Source of the DNA: Roseospirillum parvum
Lineage (GTDB): Bacteria; Pseudomonadota; Alphaproteobacteria; Rhodospirillales; Rhodospirillaceae
NCBI RefSeq assembly: GCF_900100455.1
Contig: NZ_FNCV01000002.1
Location: forward strand, 248,001 to 312,000
Reading direction: 5' to 3'
DNA: 64,000 bases
Positions 43,703-52,145 of this stretch are shown one piece after another. The first letter of the stretch is position 1; the number at the start of each line of letters is the position of its first letter. The position numbers were made by a program, and so were the translations under genes. Under the pieces are notes generated by a model that was not told where the DNA came from, made no database searches, and was given only the letters and a program-made list of their open reading frames with translations.

Positions 43703-44707
43703 ATGCGGGCGGCGGTCTGTCAGGCACTGGGCGATCCGGGCGAGGTTCTGGCGGTGCGCGATCTGCCACCGCCGCCACTGGGCGAGACGGGGGTGCGCCT
43801 CGCGGTCAAGGCGGCGGGAGTGAACTTCGCCGATGGCCTGCTGTGCCGGGGTAAGTACCAGGAAAAGGCCGAGCCGCCGTTCGTGCCCGGGTTCGAGGTC
43901 GCCGGCACGGTGCTCGAGGTGGCCCCCGGGGTGGCCGCCCGGCGCCCCGAGCTGACGCCGGGTCGGCGGGTGCTGGCGGTGCTCGACCGGGGCGGCTATG
44001 CCGAGCAGGCGGTGGCGGCGGCCGATGACGTGCAGGTGCTGCCCGAGGGCATGGACTTCGTCACCGCCGCCGGCTTTCCCATCGCCTATGGCACGGCCCA
44101 TCTGGCCCTGGCCGACCGCGGCCGGCTGGCCGCCGGCGAGGTACTGGTGGTGCATGGCGCGGCGGGCGGCGTGGGGCTGTGCGCGGTGGAGTGCGGCAAG
44201 GCCCTGGGGGCCGAGGTGATCGCCACCGCCGGCGGCCCCGACAAGCTGGCGGCGGCCCTGGAGCACGGCGCCGACCATGTGATCGACGCCCGCGAGGAGG
44301 ACGTGCGCGAGCGGGTGCGCGCCCTGACCGGCGGGCGCGGCGCCGACGTGGTGTTCGACCCGGTGGGCGGGCCGCTGTTCGAGGCCTCGCTGCGCTCGAT
44401 GGCCCCGGACGGGCGACTGCTGACCATCGGCTTCGCCTCGGGCGAGGTGCCGAAGGTGGCGGCCAACTATCTGCTGGTCAAGAACCTGACCGTCACCGGG
44501 GTCTACTGGGGCGCCTACCGGCGGCTCGACCCGGCGCGGCTGGCCGCCTCCTTCCGCCAGTTGTTCGACTGGTACCGGGCCGGCCGGCTGCACCCCCGCA
44601 TCGCCGCCACCTTCCCGCTGGCCGAGGCGGGGACGGCGCTCAATGAGCTGGCCGCCCGGCGCATTGTCGGCAAGGCGGTGATCCTGCCCGATGGCGAGCC
44701 GGCCTGA
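43703..44707 (+). CDS. NADPH:quinone oxidoreductase-type zinc-independent MDR
   Basis: A 334-aa medium-chain dehydrogenase/reductase. The GroES-like half has AAGVNFADGLLCRGKYQ and PFVPGFEVAGTV. The nucleotide-binding loop is VHGAAGGVGLCAVECGKALGA. Zinc-ligand cysteines of alcohol dehydrogenases are absent, which places it with quinone oxidoreductases/crotonyl-CoA-type reductases. A GGGGAGGA site precedes ATG 43703. Its TGA overlaps the yjbQ ATG by one base. Confidence 0.92.
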   Translation: MRAAVCQALGDPGEVLAVRDLPPPPLGETGVRLAVKAAGVNFADGLLCRGKYQEKAEPPFVPGFEVAGTVLEVAPGVAARRPELTPGRRVLAVLDRGGYAEQAVAAADDVQVLPEGMDFVTAAGFPIAYGTAHLALADRGRLAAGEVLVVHGAAGGVGLCAVECGKALGAEVIATAGGPDKLAAALEHGADHVIDAREEDVRERVRALTGGRGADVVFDPVGGPLFEASLRSMAPDGRLLTIGFASGEVPKVAANYLLVKNLTVTGVYWGAYRRLDPARLAASFRQLFDWYRAGRLHPRIAATFPLAEAGTALNELAARRIVGKAVILPDGEPA

Positions 44708-45135
44708 TGGCGGGACTGCGCCAGGCCAGCACGGTGTTTAAGGTGGCCACCCGGGGCCGGGGCCTGCACGAGATCACCGACCGGGTGGCCGGCTGGGTGG
44801 GCGAGGCTGGTTTCGGGGAGGGCCTGCTCACCCTGTTCATCCGCCACACCTCGGCCAGCCTGATCATCCAGGAGAACGCCGACCCCGACGTGCGGCGCGA
44901 TCTGGTCGCCGCCTTCGACCGGCTGGCCCCGGAGGATCATCGCCTCTACGCCCACCAGGAGGAAGGCCCGGACGACATGCCGGCCCACATCAAGAGCACC
45001 CTGAGCGACGTTTCGCTGTCCATCCCGCTGCTCGGCGGGCGGCTGGCGCTGGGCACCTGGCAGGGCATCTACGTGGCCGAACACCGCGCCCGCCCCCACA
45101 CCCGGCAGGTGGTGGCGCATCTGATCGGGGAATAG
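44707..45135 (+). CDS. YjbQ/UPF0047 family protein
   Basis: A 142-aa protein of the secondary thiamine-phosphate synthase-like family. The conserved histidine-containing segments are LFIRHTSASLIIQENADPDV, YAHQEEGPDDMPAHIKSTL and GTWQGIYVAEHR; the three histidines probably bind a metal. In vivo function is not firmly established. Translationally coupled to the oxidoreductase. Confidence 0.93.
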   Translation: MAGLRQASTVFKVATRGRGLHEITDRVAGWVGEAGFGEGLLTLFIRHTSASLIIQENADPDVRRDLVAAFDRLAPEDHRLYAHQEEGPDDMPAHIKSTLSDVSLSIPLLGGRLALGTWQGIYVAEHRARPHTRQVVAHLIGE

Positions 45136-45146
45136 GCCAAGGGGGC

Positions 45147-46433
45147 CTACTGATCCCCGGCGGCGGCCTGCAGGCGCTCGAAGCGCTCGGCTGCCTCCAG
45201 GCTGGCGGCCAGGGTCGCCGGGTTGAGGACCAGACAGGCGGTGTGGTCCTCCCGCTCGCGCAGATCCAGGCAGGTGGGCACCGCCTCGGCCTCCTCCAGG
45301 TTGGTGATCAGGGCCCGATAGCGCACCGGCGCCCGGCCCGGCCAGACCAGGGCAAAGGGATGCCCCCGCCCCAAGCGCTTGCGCAACGCCCGCTCGGCCG
45401 CGCGGGCCGTCTTCAGGGCCTTCTCGGGGGTCAACTCCACCCCCACCTGCACGGCCCACGCGGCGCTGTCCACCTCGATCTCCGGCGCCCGGTCGGTGCC
45501 GAAGCAGCGCTCGGCGATCCAGTCGTTGGACAGGCTGGCCACCCGCACCGCCGGATCGTCGGCCAGGGCGGCCAGCGTCGGCCCGCCGCCATCAAGCCGC
45601 CGGAAGCCGCCATCCAGCAGCCGCGCCATGCCCCGATCACGGTCTTGACGGGTCGGGTTGCCCAGCACCACGCCGATCAGCCGCCGCCCATCGCGCACCG
45701 CCGAGGCCGCCAGCGTATACCCGGCGGCACAGGTGAAGCCGCTCTTGATGCCGTCACTGCCCGGCAGCCGGCCAAGAAAGCCGTTGTGCCCCTGGCGCCA
45801 GCGCCCGCCCAGCGAAAACCCCTTGCCGCCGACCAGCCGGTACAGCCCCGGATGGTCGCGCACCAGGGCCCGGGCCAGCAGCGCCAGATCACGCGCCGTG
45901 GTCACCATCTCCGGATCGGGCAGGCCGGTGGCGTTGGTGAAGCGCGTCCGAGCCATCCCCAGCTCGCGCGCCGTGGCCGTCATCAACTCGGCAAAGGCCG
46001 CCTCCGAGCCGGCCAGACGATCCGCCACCGCCACCGCCACGTCATTGGCCGAAAGACTGGCAATGGCCTGGATCGCCGTCTTAACCGGCAGCTTCGCCCC
46101 CGCCTTCAAACCCAGCTTGGTCGGCGGCTGGGCGGCGGCGGCACGACTCACGGTCAGACGGTCGGACAGCCCAAGCCGGCCCGACTCGACAGCCTCGAAA
46201 AGCAGATACAAAGTCATCATCTTGGCCAGCGAGGCCGGATAGGCCAACGCCGTCGGCGCCCGCGCCCCCAACACCCGACCATCCTCGGCCGACACCACGA
46301 TCGCCGCCCGCGCCGGAGCCGATTGCGGCAACAGATCAGGCACCGAGTCGGCCCCGGCCGGACGCCCCAAAGACGCCACCCCCACCACAGCCGCCACCAG
46401 GACAGCCAGTCTTCGCAGCCCCACGCCTCGCAT
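45147..46433 (-). CDS. D-alanyl-D-alanine carboxypeptidase (PBP5/DacA type) with SPOR-like C-terminus
   Basis: A 428-aa exported penicillin-binding protein trimming peptidoglycan stem peptides. The signal peptide (RRLAVLVAAVVGVASLG) is cleaved near residue 28. The catalytic SxxK is Ser68-Lys71 (PASLAKMM), SxN is SLSANDVAV, and KTG is replaced by the usual KSG (GIKSGFTCAAGYT). After the catalytic domain, residues 330-410 resemble a SPOR domain (WAVQVGVELTPEKAL...YRALITNLEEAEA), which would bring it to denuded glycan at the septum. It converges with yjbQ. Confidence 0.93.
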   Translation of the reverse strand: MRGVGLRRLAVLVAAVVGVASLGRPAGADSVPDLLPQSAPARAAIVVSAEDGRVLGARAPTALAYPASLAKMMTLYLLFEAVESGRLGLSDRLTVSRAAAAQPPTKLGLKAGAKLPVKTAIQAIASLSANDVAVAVADRLAGSEAAFAELMTATARELGMARTRFTNATGLPDPEMVTTARDLALLARALVRDHPGLYRLVGGKGFSLGGRWRQGHNGFLGRLPGSDGIKSGFTCAAGYTLAASAVRDGRRLIGVVLGNPTRQDRDRGMARLLDGGFRRLDGGGPTLAALADDPAVRVASLSNDWIAERCFGTDRAPEIEVDSAAWAVQVGVELTPEKALKTARAAERALRKRLGRGHPFALVWPGRAPVRYRALITNLEEAEAVPTCLDLREREDHTACLVLNPATLAASLEAAERFERLQAAAGDQ

Positions 46434-46552
46434 GACCAAAAGCCTGCGCCCGGGTTCGAGGCCGGTCAAGTGACAGCACGGCGCCAGCAGGCACAGGATT
46501 GAAAGGGGCTTTTTCTCGGGGCCGCTGCTCCCGAACCCCCACCTTCATCAAA

Positions 46553-46921
46553 TCGGGGGCGTTGCCCCCGTACCCCCACCGGGGGACACCGGGTGTCCCC
46601 CGGACCCCCGCCAATTCGTTGGAGCGGAACGCCGGCATCCGCGTCGAAAACAAAGGGTGTTTGGGTGCAGGCCAGCTTCGCTGGCCTGCGAAACAACCCC
46701 AACCAGACGCCAATCAGCCACGAACGAACCCGGATCGGTTTTTGTTTTCGCGGGCCAGCGAAGCTGGCCCGCAACCAACCCCCATCCGCGTTCCACTCCG
46801 CCCTGGCGTTTCACTCCCCCGAAATGGCGGGGGTCCGGGGGACCGCCTTCGGTCCCCCGGTTGGGGGGTCGGGGGCAAGGCCCCCGATCTGATGGCGGCG
46901 GGTTGGGGGCAAGGCCCCCGT
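46553..46921. repeat. Composite palindromic intergenic element E
   Basis: The left side is GGGGGC-gtt-GCCCCC, ACCCCCACCGGGGG, ACACCGGGTGT and CCCCCGGACCCCCGCC. The right side is GGCGGGGGTCCGGGGGACC...GGTCCCCCGGTTGGGGG, then two GGGGGCAAGGCCCCC hairpins. The centre is about 180 bp with two REP-like palindromes and no simple terminator. It is the longest member of the family. Confidence 0.7.
46667..46772. repeat. Inverted pair of REP-like palindromes (copies 2 and 3)
   Basis: Copy 2 is GCAGGCCAGC-ttc-GCTGGCCTGC (46667-46689). Copy 3 is GCGGGCCAGC-gaa-GCTGGCCCGC (46750-46772). Read on opposite strands, both have TTTCGC before and CA(A/C)CCAA after the stem, like copy 1 at 18342. The arrangement is that of a bacterial interspersed mosaic element. 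Confidence 0.75.
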
Positions 46922-46929
46922 GTCTCCCT

Positions 46930-48003
46930 CTACGGCCCCATCGGGTCGATCACGGTCAGGTGGGGCGGGTCTTCGGTAAGGGTGGTGCGTTCCAGCATGG
47001 CGGGGGTGGTGTAGATGGCGCCGTTGGCGTCGACCAGCAGGACCATGGGGGTGTTCATGTCGTGGGCGACCTTCACCCAGCCCTCTGGTCCGGCCACCGA
47101 GAGGGCGGTGGCGGCGGCGTCGGCCAGGGCGCCGTTGGTGTGCAGCACGCTGGCCGAGACGATGTGATCGACCGGCCAGCCGTCGCGGGGGTCGATGATG
47201 TGGCCACGCCGGATGCCTTCGTCGATGCGGAAGCGGCGGTAGTTGCCGGAGGTGTAGAGCACCTCGTCGGCTTCCAGGGTGACCTTGGCGATGACGCCCC
47301 AGTGGGTGGGATCGAGGATGCCCATGGACCACGGCCGGCCGGCCGGCTGGCCCAGGGTGTTGAGGTCGCCGCCGGCGTTGACGATGGCCGCCGGCACGCC
47401 GCGGGCGCGCAGGATGTCGATGGCGCGGTCCAGGGCGACGCCCTTGGCGAAGCCGCCGAAGTCGAGGCGCACCAAGGGGTTGGTCGAGGTCAGTTGGTCG
47501 CCGTCCAGGGTCAGGTCGTCCATCGACGGGTTGGCGTTGACCAGATACTCGATGTCGGCCGGGTCGGGCAGGCGGCCTTCCGGCAACTCGTCGGCGTGGA
47601 AACCCCACAGCCCGATCAGGCGCCCGATGGCCGGGTCGAACAGGCCGCCGCTCATCGCCTGGAAGGCCTGGGCCTGTTCGATCAGCGGCCGCACGAAGGG
47701 GCTGACCGGGATGCGTTCACCCAGCGCGATGGCCTGGTTGATGCGGAACAACTCGCCTTCCGGCCGCCAGGCGTGCCATTCGCGGTGCATCCGCTGGAAG
47801 GTCTGGGCCAACTCGCCCACCGCCGCGTCGGCCTCGGCTTTCGAGGTTCCCTCCAGGGTGATTTCGACCAGGGTGCCGAAGACGTAAAGGGTGGCTTCCT
47901 GGCGCTGCGGGGCGGCACCCCGGGCGACCAGCAGGGTGGCGACCAGGACCAGCGTGACCAGCGCCGTGGCGAGCAGGGCGCGACCCCGGGAGAGCGGGCT
48001 CAT
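46930..48003 (-). CDS. apbE: FAD:protein FMN transferase (ApbE)
   Basis: A 357-aa exported flavin transferase attaching FMN to threonine of target proteins such as RnfG/RnfD, NqrB/C or NosR. The N-terminal anchor is LLATALVTLVLVATLLVARG. ApbE motifs are FGTLVEITLEG, LRLDFGGFAKGVALDRAID-type FAD loop (VRLDFGGFAKGVALD), NAGGDLNTLG and the catalytic/metal region HTNGALADAAATALSVAG. It is a 4-bp overlap partner of rseC. No rnf or nqr genes are in the window, so the target is elsewhere. Confidence 0.94.
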   Translation of the reverse strand: MSPLSRGRALLATALVTLVLVATLLVARGAAPQRQEATLYVFGTLVEITLEGTSKAEADAAVGELAQTFQRMHREWHAWRPEGELFRINQAIALGERIPVSPFVRPLIEQAQAFQAMSGGLFDPAIGRLIGLWGFHADELPEGRLPDPADIEYLVNANPSMDDLTLDGDQLTSTNPLVRLDFGGFAKGVALDRAIDILRARGVPAAIVNAGGDLNTLGQPAGRPWSMGILDPTHWGVIAKVTLEADEVLYTSGNYRRFRIDEGIRRGHIIDPRDGWPVDHIVSASVLHTNGALADAAATALSVAGPEGWVKVAHDMNTPMVLLVDANGAIYTTPAMLERTTLTEDPPHLTVIDPMGP

Positions 48004-48485
48004 CGCGGGCAGGCCTCGTCGTCCGGCGCCGGGCCGAGCACGCTGAGCGCCGGCACGGTGAGGCGGCGGGCCAGCCGCCCGGCCAGGGCCAGCCCGGCGA
48101 GCAGGCCAAGGCCGCCGATGGCGGCCACCCACAGGTCGTGCAGGCCCAGCGCGCTGGCCGTCGCGGCGCTCAGCACCAGGATCAGCAGGGGCAGCATGTA
48201 GGCCAGCCCGGCGGCCTTGAGGACGGCGCGGCTGGACAGGCCGACCACCACCTCCTGCCCCGGCCGGGCGGCGAAGGGCAGGCGAGCCGAGAAGGCCAAC
48301 GGCCGGCGCCCCAGCCAGCCGCCGAAGGTGCGGCTGGCGCAACTGGCGCGGGCGGCGCAGGCGCCACAGGCCGGGCGGCGCTCGGCTTCCAGGCGGGCGT
48401 TGGCGGGGTCGCTCGGGTCGAGGGCGACGACCCGGGCCCGGCCCTCGATCAGCTCGTCCGAGGGCGTGGCGGAGGGCTCAGAAAT
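48000..48485 (-). CDS. RseC/SoxR-reducing-system family protein, apparent AUU start
   Basis: A 161-aa membrane protein. An N-terminal cytoplasmic part has the RseC cysteine cluster CGACAARASCAS (residues near 40-52). Two hydrophobic helices follow (LAYMLPLLILVLSAATASAL and WVAAIGGLGLLAGLALAG). The frame has no ATG, GTG or TTG between the upstream stop and the cysteine motif. An ATT at 48485 has GAGGAG exactly 7 nt before it and gives the plausible start (M)SEPSATPSDELIEGRARVV. A TTG at 48299 would delete the cysteines. RseC proteins influence SoxR reduction or sigma-E and often accompany Rnf and ApbE. Confidence 0.8.
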   Translation of the reverse strand: MSEPSATPSDELIEGRARVVALDPSDPANARLEAERRPACGACAARASCASRTFGGWLGRRPLAFSARLPFAARPGQEVVVGLSSRAVLKAAGLAYMLPLLILVLSAATASALGLHDLWVAAIGGLGLLAGLALAGRLARRLTVPALSVLGPAPDDEACPR

Positions 48486-49497
48486 GGTAGGGCTCCTCGA
48501 TCCAGCGCTCGAGCACGGCGCGGTCGGTCTCGGCCAGGAAGCCGGGCGCCCCGTCGCGGCTGGCCGCCACGTGGGCCCGGCAGAGGGCCTCCATCAAGGG
48601 GTCCGGCACCTGCCCGGTGGCGACGGCCAGGAAGTACCAGGCCAGATGGTGCCCGGCGTCGCGGTCGATGGCCTGAAGCTGGTTGGCGAGGCTGGTTGGC
48701 AGGGCGATGCCCGTCCCCTCGGCCTGGGCGGTGCGGGCCAACTCGGTCATCCGCCGGGCCAGTTCGGGGCGGGTCGACAGGGGGCGCACTTCCCTGTGGT
48801 GGGTGCCCTGGCAGTCCAGCGCCGGGGCGCGGGTGATCACCCAGCGCTCGCGCAGGGGGATGGTGCGCCCGGCCGAGCTGCCTTCCCACTCCTCCAGGAA
48901 GCGGCGGAAGCGCTGGTCGCCGGTGTAGTCGGAGATCAACTCGCCGCCGACCTCGGAGAAGAAGGTCAGGTCCTTGAAGATGTAGTGCGGCGGTCCCAAG
49001 GGATTATCGGCCAAGGGGTTGTCGGCCAGCGGGGTGTAGCTCATCGGGTCGAGCACGTCCTCGATGGTTTCCGGCATCCAGCCGGCGGGCAGCAGCTCGC
49101 GGTCGACCTTTTCCTGCACCTCCTCGACCTCGACCTGGGCGAAGTCGAGGCTGCCCTCGCCGGTATCGGCGATCAAAAAGCGGGTCTTGCCGGTCAGCGA
49201 GGTGGCGAGCAGGCCGCTGCCGCCATGGCGGGCGAGCAGGGTCATCACGTCGCCCCCCGACTCGGCCTCGACCCAGTCTTCCAGGCTGCGCGCCAGACGC
49301 CGCCCCTCGGCGTCGAGCAGGCCGCCCAGGCGGTACCAGTCGGGATCGGTCAGGGCAAGGCGGAAGGTCAGCCCGGGCAGCGACGCCTGAAGGCAGGCGA
49401 TCAGCGCCTCGGGCCCGTCGTGGGGGTCGAGATCGGCGCAGGCGGCGGCCAGGCGGTCGAGATCGACGCCGGTCCGGCTGGCGGGATGGGTGAGCAT
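48478..49497 (-). CDS. Unrecognised 339-aa protein, coupled to rseC-apbE
   Basis: I do not recognise this protein. It is soluble, acidic and has no signal peptide. A short internal repeat PLADNPLADNPLG lies near residue 165; otherwise there is a mixed alpha/beta centre (HYIFKDLTFFSEVGGELISD) and a helical C-terminal half ending EEPYHF. The stop overlaps the proposed AUU start of rseC by 8 bp, and the gene end carries its ribosome site. Co-operon position suggests a link to RseC/ApbE. The start at 49497 is the best ATG; a longer frame to 49668 looks non-coding. Confidence 0.75.
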   Translation of the reverse strand: MLTHPASRTGVDLDRLAAACADLDPHDGPEALIACLQASLPGLTFRLALTDPDWYRLGGLLDAEGRRLARSLEDWVEAESGGDVMTLLARHGGSGLLATSLTGKTRFLIADTGEGSLDFAQVEVEEVQEKVDRELLPAGWMPETIEDVLDPMSYTPLADNPLADNPLGPPHYIFKDLTFFSEVGGELISDYTGDQRFRRFLEEWEGSSAGRTIPLRERWVITRAPALDCQGTHHREVRPLSTRPELARRMTELARTAQAEGTGIALPTSLANQLQAIDRDAGHHLAWYFLAVATGQVPDPLMEALCRAHVAASRDGAPGFLAETDRAVLERWIEEPYHF

Positions 49498-49664
49498 GGC
49501 GGTGGCGAATCCCCTTCGCGTTCCGCGACCCCGGGCACCAACCCAAAGGGCCAGACCGGCCGTCGCCCGACAGCCGCGCGGAAACCTGTTTCTTCCCCCT
49601 CGGGCGAGGGCGCCTTGGTGGCGCCTTTTCGCGGTATTGAAGCTAGCGCGCCTTGCCGAAAGGT

Positions 49665-51368
49665 TCAACCGGCCGAGTCGTCATCCCGGGGCACCAGGGC
49701 GATCACCGTCAGGTCGTCGCGCAGCGGTTCGACGCCGCGCCAGGCGGCCAGTTCGTCTTCCAGCCCGGCCAAAAGGTCGGCCATCGGCTTGCCCGGGTTG
49801 TCGTTGACCAGCCGGGCCAGGATGCCGCCCAGCCGGCGCCGGCCGAGCAGGCGGCGGCTTTCGTCGCCCATCTGGTCGGGCAGGCCATCGGTGAACAGGA
49901 ACACCGGCTGTCCGGGGGCCGGGCTCAGCAGATGCTCGCGCACGCGGTCCGGGGCCGGCAGGCTGCGGTAGCCCAAGGCGCCACGAGCGCCGCGGATGTC
50001 GAGCATCTCGCCGCCCTCCATGTACAGCAGGGGCAGGCCGACGCCGGCGAAGACCAGGGTGCCGGCGCGCGGATCCCACAGGCAGACGGCGGCTTCCAGG
50101 CCGTCGTCGGATTCCGCTTCCGGGCGGTCCTGGCGCAGCCGGGCGCGCACCATGCGGTCCATCTCCTCCAGCACCTGGGCCGGCCGGGTGAGGCCCTGTT
50201 CGTGCAGGATGCGATCCAGCGCCGAGGCGGCGACCATGGTCATGAAGGCCCCCGGCACGCCGTGGCCGGTGCAGTCGATGACGGCCAGCAGGGCCCGCCC
50301 GTCGGGCAGCCGCTCCAGCCAGTAGTAGTCGCCGCCGACCAGATGCAGGGGCTTCCAGCGCACCGCGATGTCGGCCACCGCGTCGCCCAGGGCGGCCGGG
50401 TCGGGCAGCCACGAGGTCTGGATGCGCCGCGCGTAGGCGATGCTTTCCATCATCAGGCGGTTGGTCTTGTCGAGTTCGCGGTGGGCCGCGTCGAGCCGTT
50501 CGAAGGCGCGTTCGGTTTCCGCCTTCTCGCGGGCCAGATCGGCGGTCCGCGCGGCGACCCGGGCTTCCAGGTCGCGGGTCAGCGCCTCCAGGTCGGCGCG
50601 CGCCCGGTCGCGTTCGTCCAGGCCCTTCTGCGAGGCCCCCAGCAGGTCGTTCAGCGAGGTCACCACGCGGCCCAGCTCGTCGCCGCCGTGGCCCTTGAGG
50701 GCGGGCACCGGATGGGCCCCCGGGCGGTCCGGCTCGATGCGCCCGATGGCCCCGGCAAGGCGCAGCAGCGGCGCCGTGACCAGCAGGTGGAACAGGGCAA
50801 CCAGAACCAGGCTGATCAACAGGGCGCGGCCCAGGTTGGCGATCAGGCTGGTGGTCGCCCGGTCGGTCACCCGAGCGGTCAGCTGGGGCAATGCCAGATC
50901 GACCTCGAGTTGCCCCACCGGCTCGGGCCGGGTGCTTCCGGGGGCGGTGTAGGTGAGGTCGACCTCCTGGTGCCTGAGGTCGCCGAACAGGCGTCGGGCC
51001 AGCGGCCCCGGACGGGTGCCGGTGGGGCTGTCGCGCCGCGCCAGCACGTTGCCGAAGTTGTCGGAAACGCGCACCCCGGCGATGGTCGGGTTGGCGATCA
51101 GGCCGCTGACCACCTGCTCGGCCAGCGCCGGATTGAGCTGGAAGGCGGCCTCGGTGGCCGAGGGGCGGACCAGTTCCAGGGTGGCCGCCATCTGGTCGCG
51201 GGTTTCGCCGCGCAGCCGGCTGAGGTCGAGCAGCAACTCCACCGCCCCGCCGAGCAGGCCGACGACGACCGCCACCAGCAGGGTGGCCAGGGCCTGACGG
51301 GCGGTCAGCCCGAAGCGTTGGCGGGACGGCCGCCGGGGGGCGGCGGAGGACGGATCAGTCGAGGTCAT
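49665..51368 (-). CDS. siaA: SiaA-like membrane PP2C/SpoIIE-type serine phosphatase with HAMP
   Basis: A 567-aa protein. TM helix 1 is near residues 24-44 (ATLLVAVVVGLLGGAVELLL), with a periplasmic sensor of about 130 residues. TM2 (LISLVLVALFHLLVTAPLLR) leads into HAMP, then a coiled coil (ARTADLAREKAETERAFERL). The SpoIIE/PP2C phosphatase carries metal-binding acidic residues in GGDYYWLERLPDGRALLAVID, TDGLPDQMG and DDLTVI. This matches SiaA, which dephosphorylates SiaC. It overlaps the binding-protein gene by 14 bp. In this operon the order is siaB, siaC, GGDEF, binding protein, siaA. Confidence 0.85.
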   Translation of the reverse strand: MTSTDPSSAAPRRPSRQRFGLTARQALATLLVAVVVGLLGGAVELLLDLSRLRGETRDQMAATLELVRPSATEAAFQLNPALAEQVVSGLIANPTIAGVRVSDNFGNVLARRDSPTGTRPGPLARRLFGDLRHQEVDLTYTAPGSTRPEPVGQLEVDLALPQLTARVTDRATTSLIANLGRALLISLVLVALFHLLVTAPLLRLAGAIGRIEPDRPGAHPVPALKGHGGDELGRVVTSLNDLLGASQKGLDERDRARADLEALTRDLEARVAARTADLAREKAETERAFERLDAAHRELDKTNRLMMESIAYARRIQTSWLPDPAALGDAVADIAVRWKPLHLVGGDYYWLERLPDGRALLAVIDCTGHGVPGAFMTMVAASALDRILHEQGLTRPAQVLEEMDRMVRARLRQDRPEAESDDGLEAAVCLWDPRAGTLVFAGVGLPLLYMEGGEMLDIRGARGALGYRSLPAPDRVREHLLSPAPGQPVFLFTDGLPDQMGDESRRLLGRRRLGGILARLVNDNPGKPMADLLAGLEDELAAWRGVEPLRDDLTVIALVPRDDDSAG

Positions 51369-52116
51369 CGAACCCCTTCTCCACGGCATGGCGCTGTTTC
51401 AGTTGGGCCACCCAGTCGGCGTTGGCCAGCATCCAGGTATCGAGGCGACCCACCACCTCCGGGTGGTGGAGGGTGGACAGGTGGTAGGCCGAGGCGTCGT
51501 GGGGCTGGCCGGGGTCGAGGACGAGACCGCCGGGATCGCCCAGCACCTGATCGAGCTGACGGTTGACCACCGACACGTTGGCATAGGCGGCATCGATCCG
51601 CCCGGCCAGGGCCTGACGCACCAGGGCGGTGAAGTTGGCGTTCTCCAGCACCCGCACCTGCCCGGACTGGATGCGCGCCATCCAGGCCCACGGAGTGAAG
51701 CCGCTGACCGTGCCCAGGGTGGCCACCGGCTGGCCGCGCCGCTCGGGGCGGACCAGGGTGGCGTCCACGTAGCGCGCCAGCGGGGCGCTGTAGGCGATGC
51801 TCAGCCCCTCGCGCCGGGCCGCCGCCCAGTTGGCGTTGTCGGGAAACTTGAAGTCGAGCTGCCCGGCCAGGAAGGTGGCGTAGAGCCGGGGGACCGGCAG
51901 CGGGCGGTAGTCGAAGTCGATGCCCTCGGCGGCGGCGAAGGCGTCGAGCAGATCGCGGGCATAGCCCGCGTAGGCCCCGTCCCTGACCCCGTAGGCCGGC
52001 AGGTAGTCCAGGTTTTCCACGCCGACGGTATAGGCCTCGGCCCGCCCCGCCGTGGCCCCGGCGACCAGCAGCACAAGGCCGAGGACCACGCCGCCCAGTC
52101 GTCGTCTCCCCCGCAT
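51355..52116 (-). CDS. Periplasmic substrate-binding protein (SBP_bac_3 type) within the Sia-like operon
   Basis: A 253-aa protein with a signal peptide (LGGVVLGLVLLVAGATAGRA). The mature part resembles amino-acid-type periplasmic binding domains: YLPAYGVRDGAYAGYARDLLDAFA, LAGQLDFKFPDNANW, ALAGRIDAAYANVSVVN. No ABC permease or ATPase genes are adjacent. It lies between the diguanylate cyclase and the SiaA-like phosphatase and overlaps the latter, so I infer a ligand-sensing partner for the phosphatase's periplasmic domain. GGGAGGAGGG precedes ATG 52116. Confidence 0.85.
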   Translation of the reverse strand: MRGRRRLGGVVLGLVLLVAGATAGRAEAYTVGVENLDYLPAYGVRDGAYAGYARDLLDAFAAAEGIDFDYRPLPVPRLYATFLAGQLDFKFPDNANWAAARREGLSIAYSAPLARYVDATLVRPERRGQPVATLGTVSGFTPWAWMARIQSGQVRVLENANFTALVRQALAGRIDAAYANVSVVNRQLDQVLGDPGGLVLDPGQPHDASAYHLSTLHHPEVVGRLDTWMLANADWVAQLKQRHAVEKGFDDLD

Positions 52117-52145
52117 GTGCCCTCCTCCCCCCGGCGGGTGGCCGT

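Larger units (their letters stand above)
46434..46929. other. 496-bp intergenic region with repeats only
   Basis: No convincing gene lies here; all frames are low-complexity repeat. It contains composite element E and an inverted pair of REP-like palindromes. Both flanking genes are on the minus strand. Confidence 0.7.
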
